A stretch of DNA of 64,000 bases from Branchiostoma floridae. Taxonomy: Eukaryota; Chordata; Leptocardii; Amphioxiformes; Branchiostomatidae. The position numbers were made by a program, and so were the translations under genes. Where the stretch lies: positions 16,290,621-16,354,620 of the forward strand of contig NC_049982.1 in NCBI RefSeq assembly GCF_000003815.2. The letters run 5' to 3'. Of this stretch, positions 22,366 to 34,116 are shown one piece after another. Under the pieces are notes generated by a model. That model saw nothing but the letters and a program-made list of their open reading frames with translations, was not told the DNA's origin and ran no database searches. Every line of letters starts with the position of its first letter. The stretch's first letter is position 1.

Positions 22366-23164
22366 ACTGAAGTTCGTGCTCATTCAGAAGTCATCACTCG
22401 GCATTCAGACGCTCAATGGCTATTCATCGTCAGAGCATCTATTCTTGCGAAAGTCATCATCAAAATAGTTACAACTCGCCTCGACACAACTTGGTGCTAT
22501 GTGTGAACCGTTATCTTGTTTGTAGTAAAAGGACAACACGCTCCATTCAATCATGTAGAATGTTTTGCTATGCTGATTCCAACCAATAACTAAGTTTTAG
22601 CTAACATAAGCATCAACATTACTATGTAATAACCTCTGCAAGTGTTAACGTTACATGTTACAAATACAATGTTCTACAAACTAGCGAGAAGCGAAAAATC
22701 AACACTTTCATGGAATCCCATGGAGATATTTGCCATAAAGAAAAAAAAAACACAGATATGATGCTGACCGATTTCTACTGGATGTATATTTACGGTGAAG
22801 TTTTCTCAGGCTGTCAATTTAGAGCTTTTTGGATGTATTTGCTGCACGAAACGTGTATCTATATATATATAGTTGGACAAGTTGTTATAGGTAACTGTTT
22901 TGCCTGTCTCCATGACTGTGTGCTGTCTAATTCTATATATAATCAATACCTTGTACTATGTTGGCTGTACTTTATTCAGTGCTCTGTTTTGTATACCTGG
23001 TTATCAGTGTAATGCATGATTTCAGGAATTAATATTATGGTACTGCTAACCTCCATTGTAGTAATGATCCTTTTTTAAAATAATAAATCAACCTAAGTGA
23101 GAGATACACCCAACCAGCGGTAGATGTGATACTGTTTTGTTGTGTGAAAACCCGTTTCAATAAA
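22366..23164 (+). terminator. LOX-B 3' UTR with polyadenylation signals
   Basis: No further coding signal is seen. AATAAA occurs at 23082-23087 and 23159-23164. The second is followed within about 45 nt by a GT-rich tract (TTTGTTGTACGTTTGTTT), the usual downstream element. Confidence 0.55.
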
Positions 23165-23448
23165 GTTCATACCAAAGACAGAGAGAGGACTTCTCCTACA
23201 GTTTGTTGTACGTTTGTTTAAAGAAGATGTATGTCTACAGGACTTGTAATACAAACAGACACTTTCAGTTAAAACTGATGCTAGTTGAGCAATATATACA
23301 AATGTATAAGTGGAAGAAAGTGTCATTCTCCCATTCCTGGATCTGCTTTTAAATTATTTCCAATAGAACCTAGATATTCACAACTCTTCCTACCCACCAT
23401 CAGCCGAGACAAACAACACACTGTTCCTATTGACAATACATGATCCGT

Positions 23449-26400
23449 TTTATTGCTTTTCATAATAACTGAAATGTTCCAAGAGGAGTTAATCATTCTT
23501 ACATCTTATACAGCTATATTACAAAGCATACAATGAAAGGATCCTGCCCACAGTCCTTAAAAGTAGGATTTTACCCATAAAAATATGTCATGCAAACAAA
23601 AATGCCAATGCTCTGGAGTAAAAGAAGATATAAAAACGAGTCCAAAGAAACTTCAACAAAAGGCCCTGCACTATCACAAGAACACCATGACGCTTGTTAG
23701 TATAGCTAGATGATTAACTAGGAACAAAGCTACTTTACCATCATTGATTCTGAATCCAGTTAAAAGCACAAAGCACCTCACACAGAAGACATTACATAAA
23801 TACAGTCATGTCTGAAACATAAAGACAAGTATCTATAGTATACAGTACACACCCTTCAGGAACACTGCCATCATGTACTTGACATCTTAGGCTAACATTT
23901 ATTGTTTTTTCTGAATCTATCAATAACATTGAGTCCCCTCTTTTGGTTAAAGATTGTTCCAGTACTAACAACTCTGAGACCCATGTTAGTTTCCAGACAA
24001 AATTGTTAAGAGTACTACACGTTCTATCTAATGTGATTCAAATCTTCATCTTAAAACATGTGTCTTCAGAAAAGTAGAAATTTCAATCAGGGTGTTCAAG
24101 ACAGAGACATAGAAAGGTCTTACTGCAGTCATTTTTTACCATATTTGTATACAACAATAAATAAAATCGATCTGTTATTGCATTTAGCCAGTATCAGCAT
24201 TCTTATGTACATTTTTTAAAATCATTAAAAGAAAACAAAACATATAAAATTGTCAAATCAATGGACCTTTTTCAACTTATCCTTCATCCAATACTAACGA
24301 GAGGTTGTGCACAAATTATCCATACCTAACATGTCTATGATTTATCTATTGGTGGAGAAATATAAAATTAGAAAAGCTGTCAAATTCTACATCATGCCTC
24401 TGACTTTAACACAGCATTCTGGAAATACCAACATACCATCAAACTGGGCTGAAGCATGGTAACAAGACATTACTGTTTGTGTCACTCTAATGCTCAAGAT
24501 GACAGAGGGAAGGACAGTAAATATTTGAGAGACCTCAATAAGCTGATACAATTAAATTGGAAAGGGAAGTGAAAGAGGAAGAAAATATTGTCAATATATC
24601 ACTGGGATTTGGGAGAATAGGGAAGTGTGACAAGTATTGGAGATCCATAATGAAATGGGGACCTCAATTGACTAAATCAGGTAAATCTAGTACTGTATTA
24701 GTCAAAAGACTGAACACAATCTATCACATCCACCTTCTGACGCCTATATTGTACACCTATCTGAAACACTATGTAACAGTGCTCCCTGCCATTGTATTTA
24801 CACAAAAAATGTTCTCAGTTCCTATTGGTTTTCATAAATGTTTTCATAAATGAAACATGCTTCTTGAATTAGATTAATGCCGGCCACAGATGTTGATACA
24901 AACTGTGCAATAGCAAGAATATCTATGAAAGACAAATGGAAACTGTGTTGCCAACCGTTCTCAAATGGGAACAAAGAAAACCCTTTTGGAGCTGAGATCA
25001 TAGCAATCAAAGTATTGACAGACATTGTATTCTTACTATCTTAGAGCACTACATTGCAAAAATACTACATAGATTAGTACCTCCTTAGTACACTTACCCA
25101 TAGACTACTCCATAGACATATCAACTATGTTGTTATCTGCACAAATTACCACGACTATCTACCTCATTTACATGTAGATTTCATGGCACACGTTTACATC
25201 TTTGAAACTAATGCTTTAAGTTTCTTATTACATTGTAATTGCCAATCTTGTTTCAATTGACAAATGTTTGGGGAAGGACTTTGCTGAGGGGTTGTGTAAT
25301 TTTTGAAGACATTATTCTCATCAAATGCTGTAATATCATAAGGGAAATTTGGCAATTTTTTGAAGCATGAAGATGTTAACACTATAATTTTAGATACATG
25401 TTAGGGAACTTCTTCGTTAAAATCTTTCTTGGTAACAATTATCATATCAGTAGATTATAGAGTTCTGCTCAAACATGTATTTTATCTAATTTTTATTTAC
25501 TACTGTTAGAATTTCAAAACTGTGAGTTTTAAGGGAAAACCTCTGTTTTGAAACAAACATATTTACACATATACATGATTTTCCTTTCTTCAACTCCTGA
25601 TCCAATGTTGGGAATGACAACAATAGTCCCAACTCCCAACTGTTCTAAATTCTGCCCACATGTACACAACCACTGTCCAGTTTCTTATTTCAGATGTTCC
25701 AATTTGTAACTTACAATATAGTGGTCAAATTGGATGGCAAACATGAACATGGCAACCCTCAAGTTTGAGTTTGGCACACGTCATGCCAAAAAAGGAGGAT
25801 CTAGGAGACAGTAAATACTAGTATCATGTTTCAGCCTTCCCTGCTGTGTGCCAGTTCATTCACTAAATTTTCGTTTTTTTTCAGCAGAGGAGAAGTTAAA
25901 AAGTCCGTCTAATACTTTCATGTACATGTAGATCCTCTGTGCCCACATGATAACTAATTATGGCACAAAGTTGTGGGTTAAAATGCTCTGTCACAGTCAG
26001 ATGATTTCTCTATTTGCAAAATAGTCTTTCTAAGTGTCAAAGGGACAGTATCAATCTAAACAACTTCATTATCATTTGGATATGGCCTATTTGTTATAAT
26101 TAGACTGTGTGTATTTCAACACTTTAACATTATCAGGAGATTCCTATAGATTTGGCTATCACCATTTGAAGTTCTTTACTAAACACAGAATTCTTTTCAC
26201 ACAATTCTTACAAACTCTTTCACAGGAAGGTTTTTTCCCCATATTGTTTACATTTTGGGAGAACCAGTTCTCTGCTACAGCTGCACTGTTACATGATTCA
26301 GATACCACATGATTTCTTCCCTCACAAGACACTACATAAAAAGTCATTTCTGCTTGTGGATGGTAAGCAACGTCTTACATTTTGTAAGTGTTCAACATAT

Positions 26401-26849
26401 TCAACATTACAAACAATGCTACAGTACTGTAAAATCTGTTCATCAATACACCAAACTGTCCTTCTGCATGTGGGCAGAGTTACAGTACACAATACAATAT
26501 ACACAACAACTGTTTAGTATGTACAACCTGTCATGGATGTTACCATTCTGAGAGGACCACCACAGCTGTGGTGCCTTTAGGATGGGGTCATCTGTAAATA
26601 TGATTATCATAAGTCTATGTGTACATGTAGCTAACTGTGAAAGCTATTGCTCAAGCTATGTATGAAATACTACATGTACCCTTTCCAATACTGTCAATAA
26701 AAATTGGTTCAAGTTTTGGAAGAGTGTTTCTGCCTATACACCGAGACAAAGTGAGTCTGGAAGACTTAGTCCTCAATGTCGCCTGTCTTTACTGATAGCA
26801 CCACTGTACATCCTGCCCATTGTCAGACTGGGCTGCCTGGCCTGTTTGT
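23449..26849 (-). terminator. Probable long DOCK 3' UTR and polyadenylation signal
   Basis: After the TAG at 26850 the - strand has no recognisable coding sequence for 3.4 kb. TTTATT at 23449-23454 is AATAAA on the - strand, followed by a GT-rich tract (GTGTGTTGTTTGTC) within about 45 nt, a good poly(A) site. Earlier hexamers exist (for example near 25494 and 23902), so shorter UTRs are possible. Confidence 0.45.
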
Positions 26850-29800
26850 CTACTGCTGTTGCTGTCCTGATGGGTGGCGGGAGGGTTTCTTGGGGAGAGG
26901 TGGAGTTTGGGAAGGATCTACGCCCTCTTTAATGGGGAGAGGTGGCACTGGCTGTGGAGACAAGTACACTGATAATGTGACTATTGAACAAGCTTATCTG
27001 TGATGGCTGTGGTGTTAATTATGACAATTTATCTTAATTGGAGACAAAAGTTAATTGTTGGACAGATAATTGTCATGGGTTCATGTCATTGCCCAATGTA
27101 ACTTGTAGCATCTCTAATATCCCTTGCCTATGTGCTTCTATCCAGACAACCACATGCACATGAAATGATCTCCATACAGTACACATTCACCTATGTACAA
27201 TGTGGCAGAAGTGGATTTCAGCAGAGACAAAAGGGGTTGGATTTACAAAAAGCCTGCCCCAAATGTAATATTACAGGCAACATCTGCCTGCAAAGAAATA
27301 GAAAACTCTTTCCTAAGAAACTACATGTAGACAACAAAATGACCTACTTGTACATCATTTCCTCTGAGTTCCTTTCATGTTAAAGTAATTGATATTACTG
27401 TTTGAATCCCTACCTTGCTCTTGCTCTTGGGGAGGGATGAAACCCTCAGGGGAGGTGGTAACCCCTGTTCATCCTCATCTTCTGCGATGTTTCCATAGTC
27501 AGCATAAGCTTTCTTCTCTGGCAGTGGGGGCGGCACATCACTGGACGACGAACCTGATAAGCAAGAGAAGCAGTCTGTAAGACTGGGTGACTATTTAAGA
27601 CAGCTCATAGTGGAGCCAATAATAGAAGTTGTTTCCTATTATAACAGTTTCTGTCCTGTTCTGCGTACATTGGTTCAGGTCCAAGACAACGGGTTTGTCT
27701 TCACCACAACAATATTAGTGCTTTGCTGTAGGTGGAACATTTTTTTCCAATCTTATCTCTGTCTGTTCCAATGTAGATCACATGTGATGGCAACAGCCTT
27801 GGGTTCAAGTTCACGGTTCCCTGCATCTGTGTATTTGTCTCCACTGTCTTCAACAACATTTACTCTGTCGTTGTTGTTCCTGGCTCAGATTTGGAATAGT
27901 TTGAATTCAGCAGCTTAGATGTAATTGATGAGGGTAAAATGGGCCAAATCTTTGCATCTCTTTTCAAGGATGTGTGTGCATTCGTCAAATACCTAAAATT
28001 GTGTACAAAGGGCACAGCACCAGATACCTTCAGAAGCTGACAAAACCAGTCTTGAACTTTGCTAATTACTGCCATTATCTAAGATAAAAGACTGGTACCA
28101 TTCAATTACATGGTTATTTTTCTATGTCAGTGAAGATACTATATATGACATTAAAGAGTCTTTTACCTAATCCCTACCTGTCTTATAAGGCACACCAACA
28201 GATTACTTACTTGTCGAAGACACACTTGCAGCAGGACTTGCAGACCGGTTCACATCCCGATTCACCTTTGGAGGAGGGGTGGCTGGGCCCGGCACACCGT
28301 TCTGCTTTGTAAGAGAAATCCGTGGCTGACTGACAGGTCTCATAGGCCGGGCTGGCTTCAACTGTAGAGAAATCCGTGGCTGACTGACAGGTCTCATAGG
28401 CCGGGCTGGCTTCAACTGTAGGGAAAAGGATGTGAACATGGCTTGGGTGGATGTACAGCAACTGAATTAGGTTTGGCCAAGCAACAAACTTGAACTGCAT
28501 CAATTAGGCAGCATCATTATACATGTAAGGTAGTCCCTTGGCTGTTTTGAGCTTGTACATGTTGAGGCTGTGGGTTATCCACCGTGCGTAGGGCATGGTA
28601 TCGGAAGGTGAAGCCCACTTCTCTCCTTCCACTGTACTTTACCTCCCTAAAAAAGTCAGGTTACCCATTTTCACCCGTGTGGAGTGAGGAAAATCATTCA
28701 AAATACCTTTACCTTAGGTTTTCTCAAGTTATCAGGTACAGTGTTTAAAGCATAGAAACACAATTCTACACACATGTAGTGAAGTCTTTCCATGTTCCAT
28801 TTCTAGCTACCATCCAGATTCCCCAAGAGCTCCTATCTGTGCCTATCTGGGTGGTCTTTACCCCACAGGAGTGTGGCACCCTCCCACAGACAGGACAGGT
28901 GGGTACAGTCAGACATGTACAGGGCAGAACCACACCACTCCCTGGCCTTGTGTACCAAACATTTCTCAATCTCTCACCTTTGGGCCATTGAAGCTCCTTG
29001 CCCTTGTCTTGCCCTCTACACTGCTTATTTTTTCAAACCTTTCAAAAACATAACCTTTGTTTGAGCCATGCAAAAGTACGACTCCAGGGATATACACAAC
29101 TTGTTCTTAGGGGTGGCCTGTGCTAACACACAGCAGAATATTCAAAGGTCAGGTGATGTAAAATGTCTTACAGTGTCCATCTTTGTCTTTTTAGAAAAGC
29201 AAAAAAGAAAATTCAATAGCTGATTTCATAGACTGACAATTGAAATTGGAATATTTTTGTTTTGATACAGTCTTAGGCTAATGTGAAAATGNNNNNNNNN
29301 NNNNNNNNNNNNNNNNNNNNNNNNNNNNNNNNNNNNNNNNNNNNNNNNNNNNNNNNNNNNNNNNNNNNNNNNNNNNNNNNNNNNNNNNNNNATAGTGAAA
29401 ATGTATGGCAAAAACGTGTTCAGAAAGAACACTTGCATTTTGGTTTTCTCAATGTCACACTATTGTCACATTGAAGCATGAAATTCCTATTACTACATAG
29501 TTGTGATATTTTTGTATCAATCATGCAAATTAAGCCCTTATTTGCATGTTTGTTAGCTGTTTATGTTCTATCTACCATAAATTATGTGTGTTATTTGCAT
29601 AACTTGTATCTCATTGTGTTCATCTCTGTCTAAGCTACCTGCATGCCCAAAATGATGGAATTTGTCTGTCCTTTCTTCAACCATCTTCATTGAAATGTTT
29701 TAAGGGGGGGGGGGGGGTGCGGGGGCAAAAGTCTTGGGCAAGAAACTACCAATACTTACCACATTGCTGTATCTTTTGCAATTTGCTTTGTTGCCAGAGA

Positions 29801-32800
29801 CTTCAGGGTATTTTGAAGTAAGCACCCATTTCCTTTCATGCCCTGACAGAGCCAATTTGTCTTCATTAGTGCAGTTTTACTTTGTGACTTTAAACTTGAG
29901 GGGCCACATCAAAATGCTACTATTTGTGTCACCTGAACCAGACACACAGATACTGGTGCATTCTTTAATGTGCTATGGCAACACAGTGTGGTGTAGTAGT
30001 GCTGGTGGAATGTACACTGTTTTGATACCATGAGGCAGCAGACCTACAAGATGATAGGGGAGGTTGTGTTGGAAGAAATGGCACAAGGAAGATAAAAAAT
30101 ACATAATTCAACTGCATAAGTAAGCTGGAAAAACAAAGGTTTCTGGAAAATCAAATGTATTTGTAGCCCTGGTAGTTTTGAGTCAAGTAACTAGATTTCG
30201 GCGACCTCATACCTCCATGAAAATTTAGAGCTTTTGTAAATTTCATGCAAATGACTACCATTTACATAATTTATGTATGGCGATGTTCATTATTGACTAA
30301 CGTACACATGTCACAATTATGAAATTCCCAATATTAGTCATTATGTGGATTTGCTATTTCTGTATATATTATTCAAATCAGTTCCTCACTTGCATATTCG
30401 GTATCTGCTTATCTCTCACCTATCATAAATTACATGTGTTACATTTATGTAAGTTCAGCTATTGAAAACAATGGAATTGTACAATTTCCTCATTAATTAT
30501 GCAAATTAAGTCCTCATTTGCATAAAATGTATATCATTATAAACACCTTTGCCTAAGCTACCTGCATGCCAAAAATGATGGCAATCCATCATTCCTTTCT
30601 ATAGTTATCCTCTTTGGAGTGTCTGGACGAAAACACCCCTGCAGTTCCACAATTACATGTTAGGGGGCTGGAACTTGCCCCACTTTGCCATGACGTTGAA
30701 AGCTATCTACCACCCAAATATCAAAACCATATCATGTCCGGTACAAGAGATACATTGAAAAACTGCTATGATAGAATAAGCTCATTAATTATGCAAATGT
30801 AATCTAATTTTGCATAATTTGTATTTTATCTTGTATAACATTGTTTAAGGTACCTACATACCCAAAATCATGAAAATCCATTGTTTCCTTCTTGAGTTAT
30901 CCACTTCAGAAGTTTCTGACAAAAATCCCCCTGCTATCCCAAAACCAGACGCTAGGGGGCCCAAACTTATGTCACTTATTCCTGAGACAAGAGCTATCTA
31001 ACACCCAAAAATTGGGACCATATCTTGTTCAGAACACGAGATAGCAAAACCGGAAGTGGCGCTGCAGTACCAAGGAAAGTCGCTAGGGGGCCCAAAATCT
31101 AATCACTTCTAGCTTTCGTCACACCCCATCAACACACTAAATATGAAACTAATCCATCAAGCCGTTCTTGAGTTATCTTGTTGACAGACAGACAGACACA
31201 CACACAAACGCAGGGTAAAATATAACCTCCATGACATATCATGGAGGTAATCAGAAATATCTTGTTTTATAGTAATGATCAGAAAGCATGTTCAGCTGGT
31301 ACATTTGTTGAATGGTAGAAATTCTAGAGCTTACACAAATGTATGAGTCACTATCTGCAGAATCTTTTATGACAAGTATAAATGAAGTTAATTTGTACTT
31401 GGTGTCAAAAGGCACTTAAATATTTAAAAGGCACTTAAATATTTGAGTAGTTAAGTGCTTAGTTCACATTTATCTCCTGTAATGGTTGCAATAGAATTCT
31501 ATGGCTGTTATCCTAAGATGACAATAGCCATGAAAGCCGGTTTCCTGTCCTTGGCCAAAGAAAAGGGGAGAAAAGTAGTGCCTTTGACACTGAGACGACC
31601 TGTAAATATTTCTGGTGAAGCGCCTGGGGAATGGAGCTGTTTACATGATGGATTGGATGTTAAAGCCATGCGACCTGGGAGGGCAGAGGTCACCAGGAGG
31701 CAGGCAGGTGTGAGGATGAAGGCACAAAAGGTGGTCACAGCAAGGTGGGGGCAACAACATACCTGCTGTGAATAGCAGCTACTTTAGATTAAAGGAAACA
31801 TCCCACAAGTTGTCTACACACAGGAGGGCACTTTAATCCTCAGAGACACTTCTCAACCCTCTTGACTTTCCCACACCTGTCTATACTGTCTATTGTCAGC
31901 CAAGCAAAGGCAAAGTTAACACAATATCTACTAATTACGTCAATCATACAGGTTCACGGAAGGGTGGAGGGCATGGGAGATTCCTCTGTCAGATGGACCA
32001 TGTTGTATGTCGGGGAATTTCTAAAGTCTGTCATCATTTCTAGCAGTGTTACAGATAGCCAAATGGCCCTGAAAATTTCTAACACTTAAAATCCTCCAAG
32101 TGGATTCAAATCTACCATATTCTTGTGTGACCTTGTGCTGTCTTGCAGGGGTGAGGGGACTGCTGAACCAAGGTCAGCTTTAGGCAGGAGCGACAGTTGG
32201 GAAAAACTGCTTTTCAGCAAGCCCTTGAAAGGCTTTAATTCAACAGCCACTAAAGATAAGGAAGGTTTGACAGCATTGTGGCCTTGCTTCTTCAACAGCT
32301 CACAACAAGTTTCCTTGCATAGATTTGAGGACAATACCCAGCACCATGTTCCACTGTTAACCAGATGCAGAATGTTTCCTGACAATTTCTTTCCTGTGTC
32401 ACATCTTCCGATGTACCTGGCCTATATCACTCCACACATGCCTATTTGATGGTCTCATCCCTATGATCCCGACAACACCCAGGGCACCAACACTTCCCAA
32501 GTATTGTGGCTACTGTGTTCTGCCCTTCTCTTTGATCAGGCAAGCATGATGACATGACACAAACCACACGGGTTAAACAGACACTTTCCACAGGAAATAC
32601 AGACTAAAGATAGTACAGATCAATACAATACAAGTATCCAAGAAATTCAGTTTTTTGTACAACAGTAATACTTCTGACAACAGTCACTGTGACAGTCACT
32701 GATAGTTCAACATGCTGTACCGTGCTGAATGTGCCAAGCTACATACCAAAAAGTGCTACATGAAACTGTTCCTGCAATTTTTCTTCACATCAGGCATTTC

Positions 32801-34116
32801 TAAAAAAATTAATTCTTTGAAACTCCCAAGTGGAGATTCTACTTTTTTCTTACAATTACCCAACTATGTGTAATTTTCCTTGTCCTTTCCACAAATTCCA
32901 GTGAATGCATTGGTTCTCTGGTGAAGTGCACTTCCTAAACATAGCACAATATGTGAGACCTTTTCACTTAAAGATATTCAAAATAAACTGCTTAATTGTA
33001 ATCCAATCCAGATCCTTTTAAATATTGTTGTCTGCACAGCAGAAGACAGCAGTATAACATATACATGTAACTGTTGTGTGTTTGTTAGGCAGCAAAACCT
33101 AGCTTCCATCTAATTTACAGATGACATGAGTTGGTTTATATGGGTGGCGCTAAAATGAGGGTGGTCTCACGCATGCATATCCATAGATGACTGCAGATAA
33201 CAATGTGCTTCTTGTTGGATAAAAGGAGGAGTGGCCTGACTCTCTGTTATTCTTGAAGAAGAGGAATAAAGTAGAAACCGGTCGAATATCGAATCTCAGT
33301 GCTGTCATTTCCCAATGATAAGAATAATAATGTATCACTTGTTCCTTAGACTGGATAATAAATATCATCTTGACCATCATTGTCCGTTGATGTTTATTTA
33401 ACATTCCCTGACAGCAAGCACATATTTCTCAATTATAAAGGAAAGGCAGTAAGACTGAAGACAGCAGGGATGTAGCTTACCGTCTCCTTCAGTTCCACCA
33501 CAGGTCCATCCACAGCCGCAGCTTCTCGGGTTTTACTGACCCAGGTCTTGACTGGAGAGCTCTTGCCCTGCTGCTGGCTGGAGTGCCGCACTGACTTCTG
33601 AGGCAGCTGAGGAGGACTACGAGAGGAAGGAAAAAAAGAACTCTGTGTTACAATATTTGGAACAGATTACAGGGATGCATGATCTTTCTTGAGTGAAAAT
33701 GTCTGGAAAAAAATACATACAATGCAAGAATCAGATGTAATTGATTATTTCTTTGACTAGAGGCAGCAACATATTTCTCCTGGTGATTTGGTATAGGCAT
33801 TTTGCGGAAAAGGAGTCTGAAATATCAGACTGACAGAATTGCTGCGATCACTATGTGAATGAATGGGTGTGAAATAACATGTGCATGTTTATCACTTGTT
33901 ACAAAGAAAAGCAAGAGCTGACCCTAGGCCTGTCTCTGGGGTAGAAGGCCTGTCCTTTGAGTTGATCAGCCCATCAGAGGAGGTTGATGAGGTAGAGATA
34001 GTGGAGACTGGTCGGTCCACAGGCTTGTTCCTCGTGATCCACACCAACGACATTGGTCTGGATCGTGTTGTCTCGTCCATCGGAGGCTTCTTCCCATACT
34101 CAGACTCAACACGGGT
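26850..34116 (-). CDS. DOCK1: DOCK exons 44-48: proline-rich C-terminal tail
   Basis: Window residues about 1583-1840. Exon 44 is basic and Ser/Thr-rich ([24 protein letters not shown]) and ends at a weak GTCAGC donor fixed by phase. Exons 45, 47 and 48 carry PQLPQK, PPLPEK, PPLPIK and PPLPKK, all fitting the PxLPxK Crk SH3 ligand. Exon 47 also has the ADYGNI motif of DOCK1/5 tails. Exon 46 holds an exact tandem repeat of 18 residues. The stop is TAG at 26852-26850 after SGQQQQ. Confidence 0.92.

Larger units (their letters stand above)
28416..33480 (-). other. Intron between DOCK exons 45 and 46 (5 kb)
   Basis: The longest DOCK intron seen. It carries the assembly gap, a 14-G run (29704-29717), the hairpin-ended repeat and a related fragment. 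No other gene is recognised. Confidence 0.7.

Noticed and set aside
28207-28503. 98-codon - strand frame rich in Cys and repeats
   Set aside because: It is DOCK exon 46 read in another frame; the neighbouring frame joins in phase to exons 45 and 47.
31187-31210. GACA/CA repeats considered as a CRISPR-like or satellite array
   Set aside because: They are the simple-sequence part of the hairpin-ended repeat; there are no regular spacers and the genome is eukaryotic.
33200-33400. GAAGAAGAGGAATAAAG-GAAACCGGTCG segment resembling retroelement 3' ends
   Set aside because: Too short and too diverged to assign to a family by eye.
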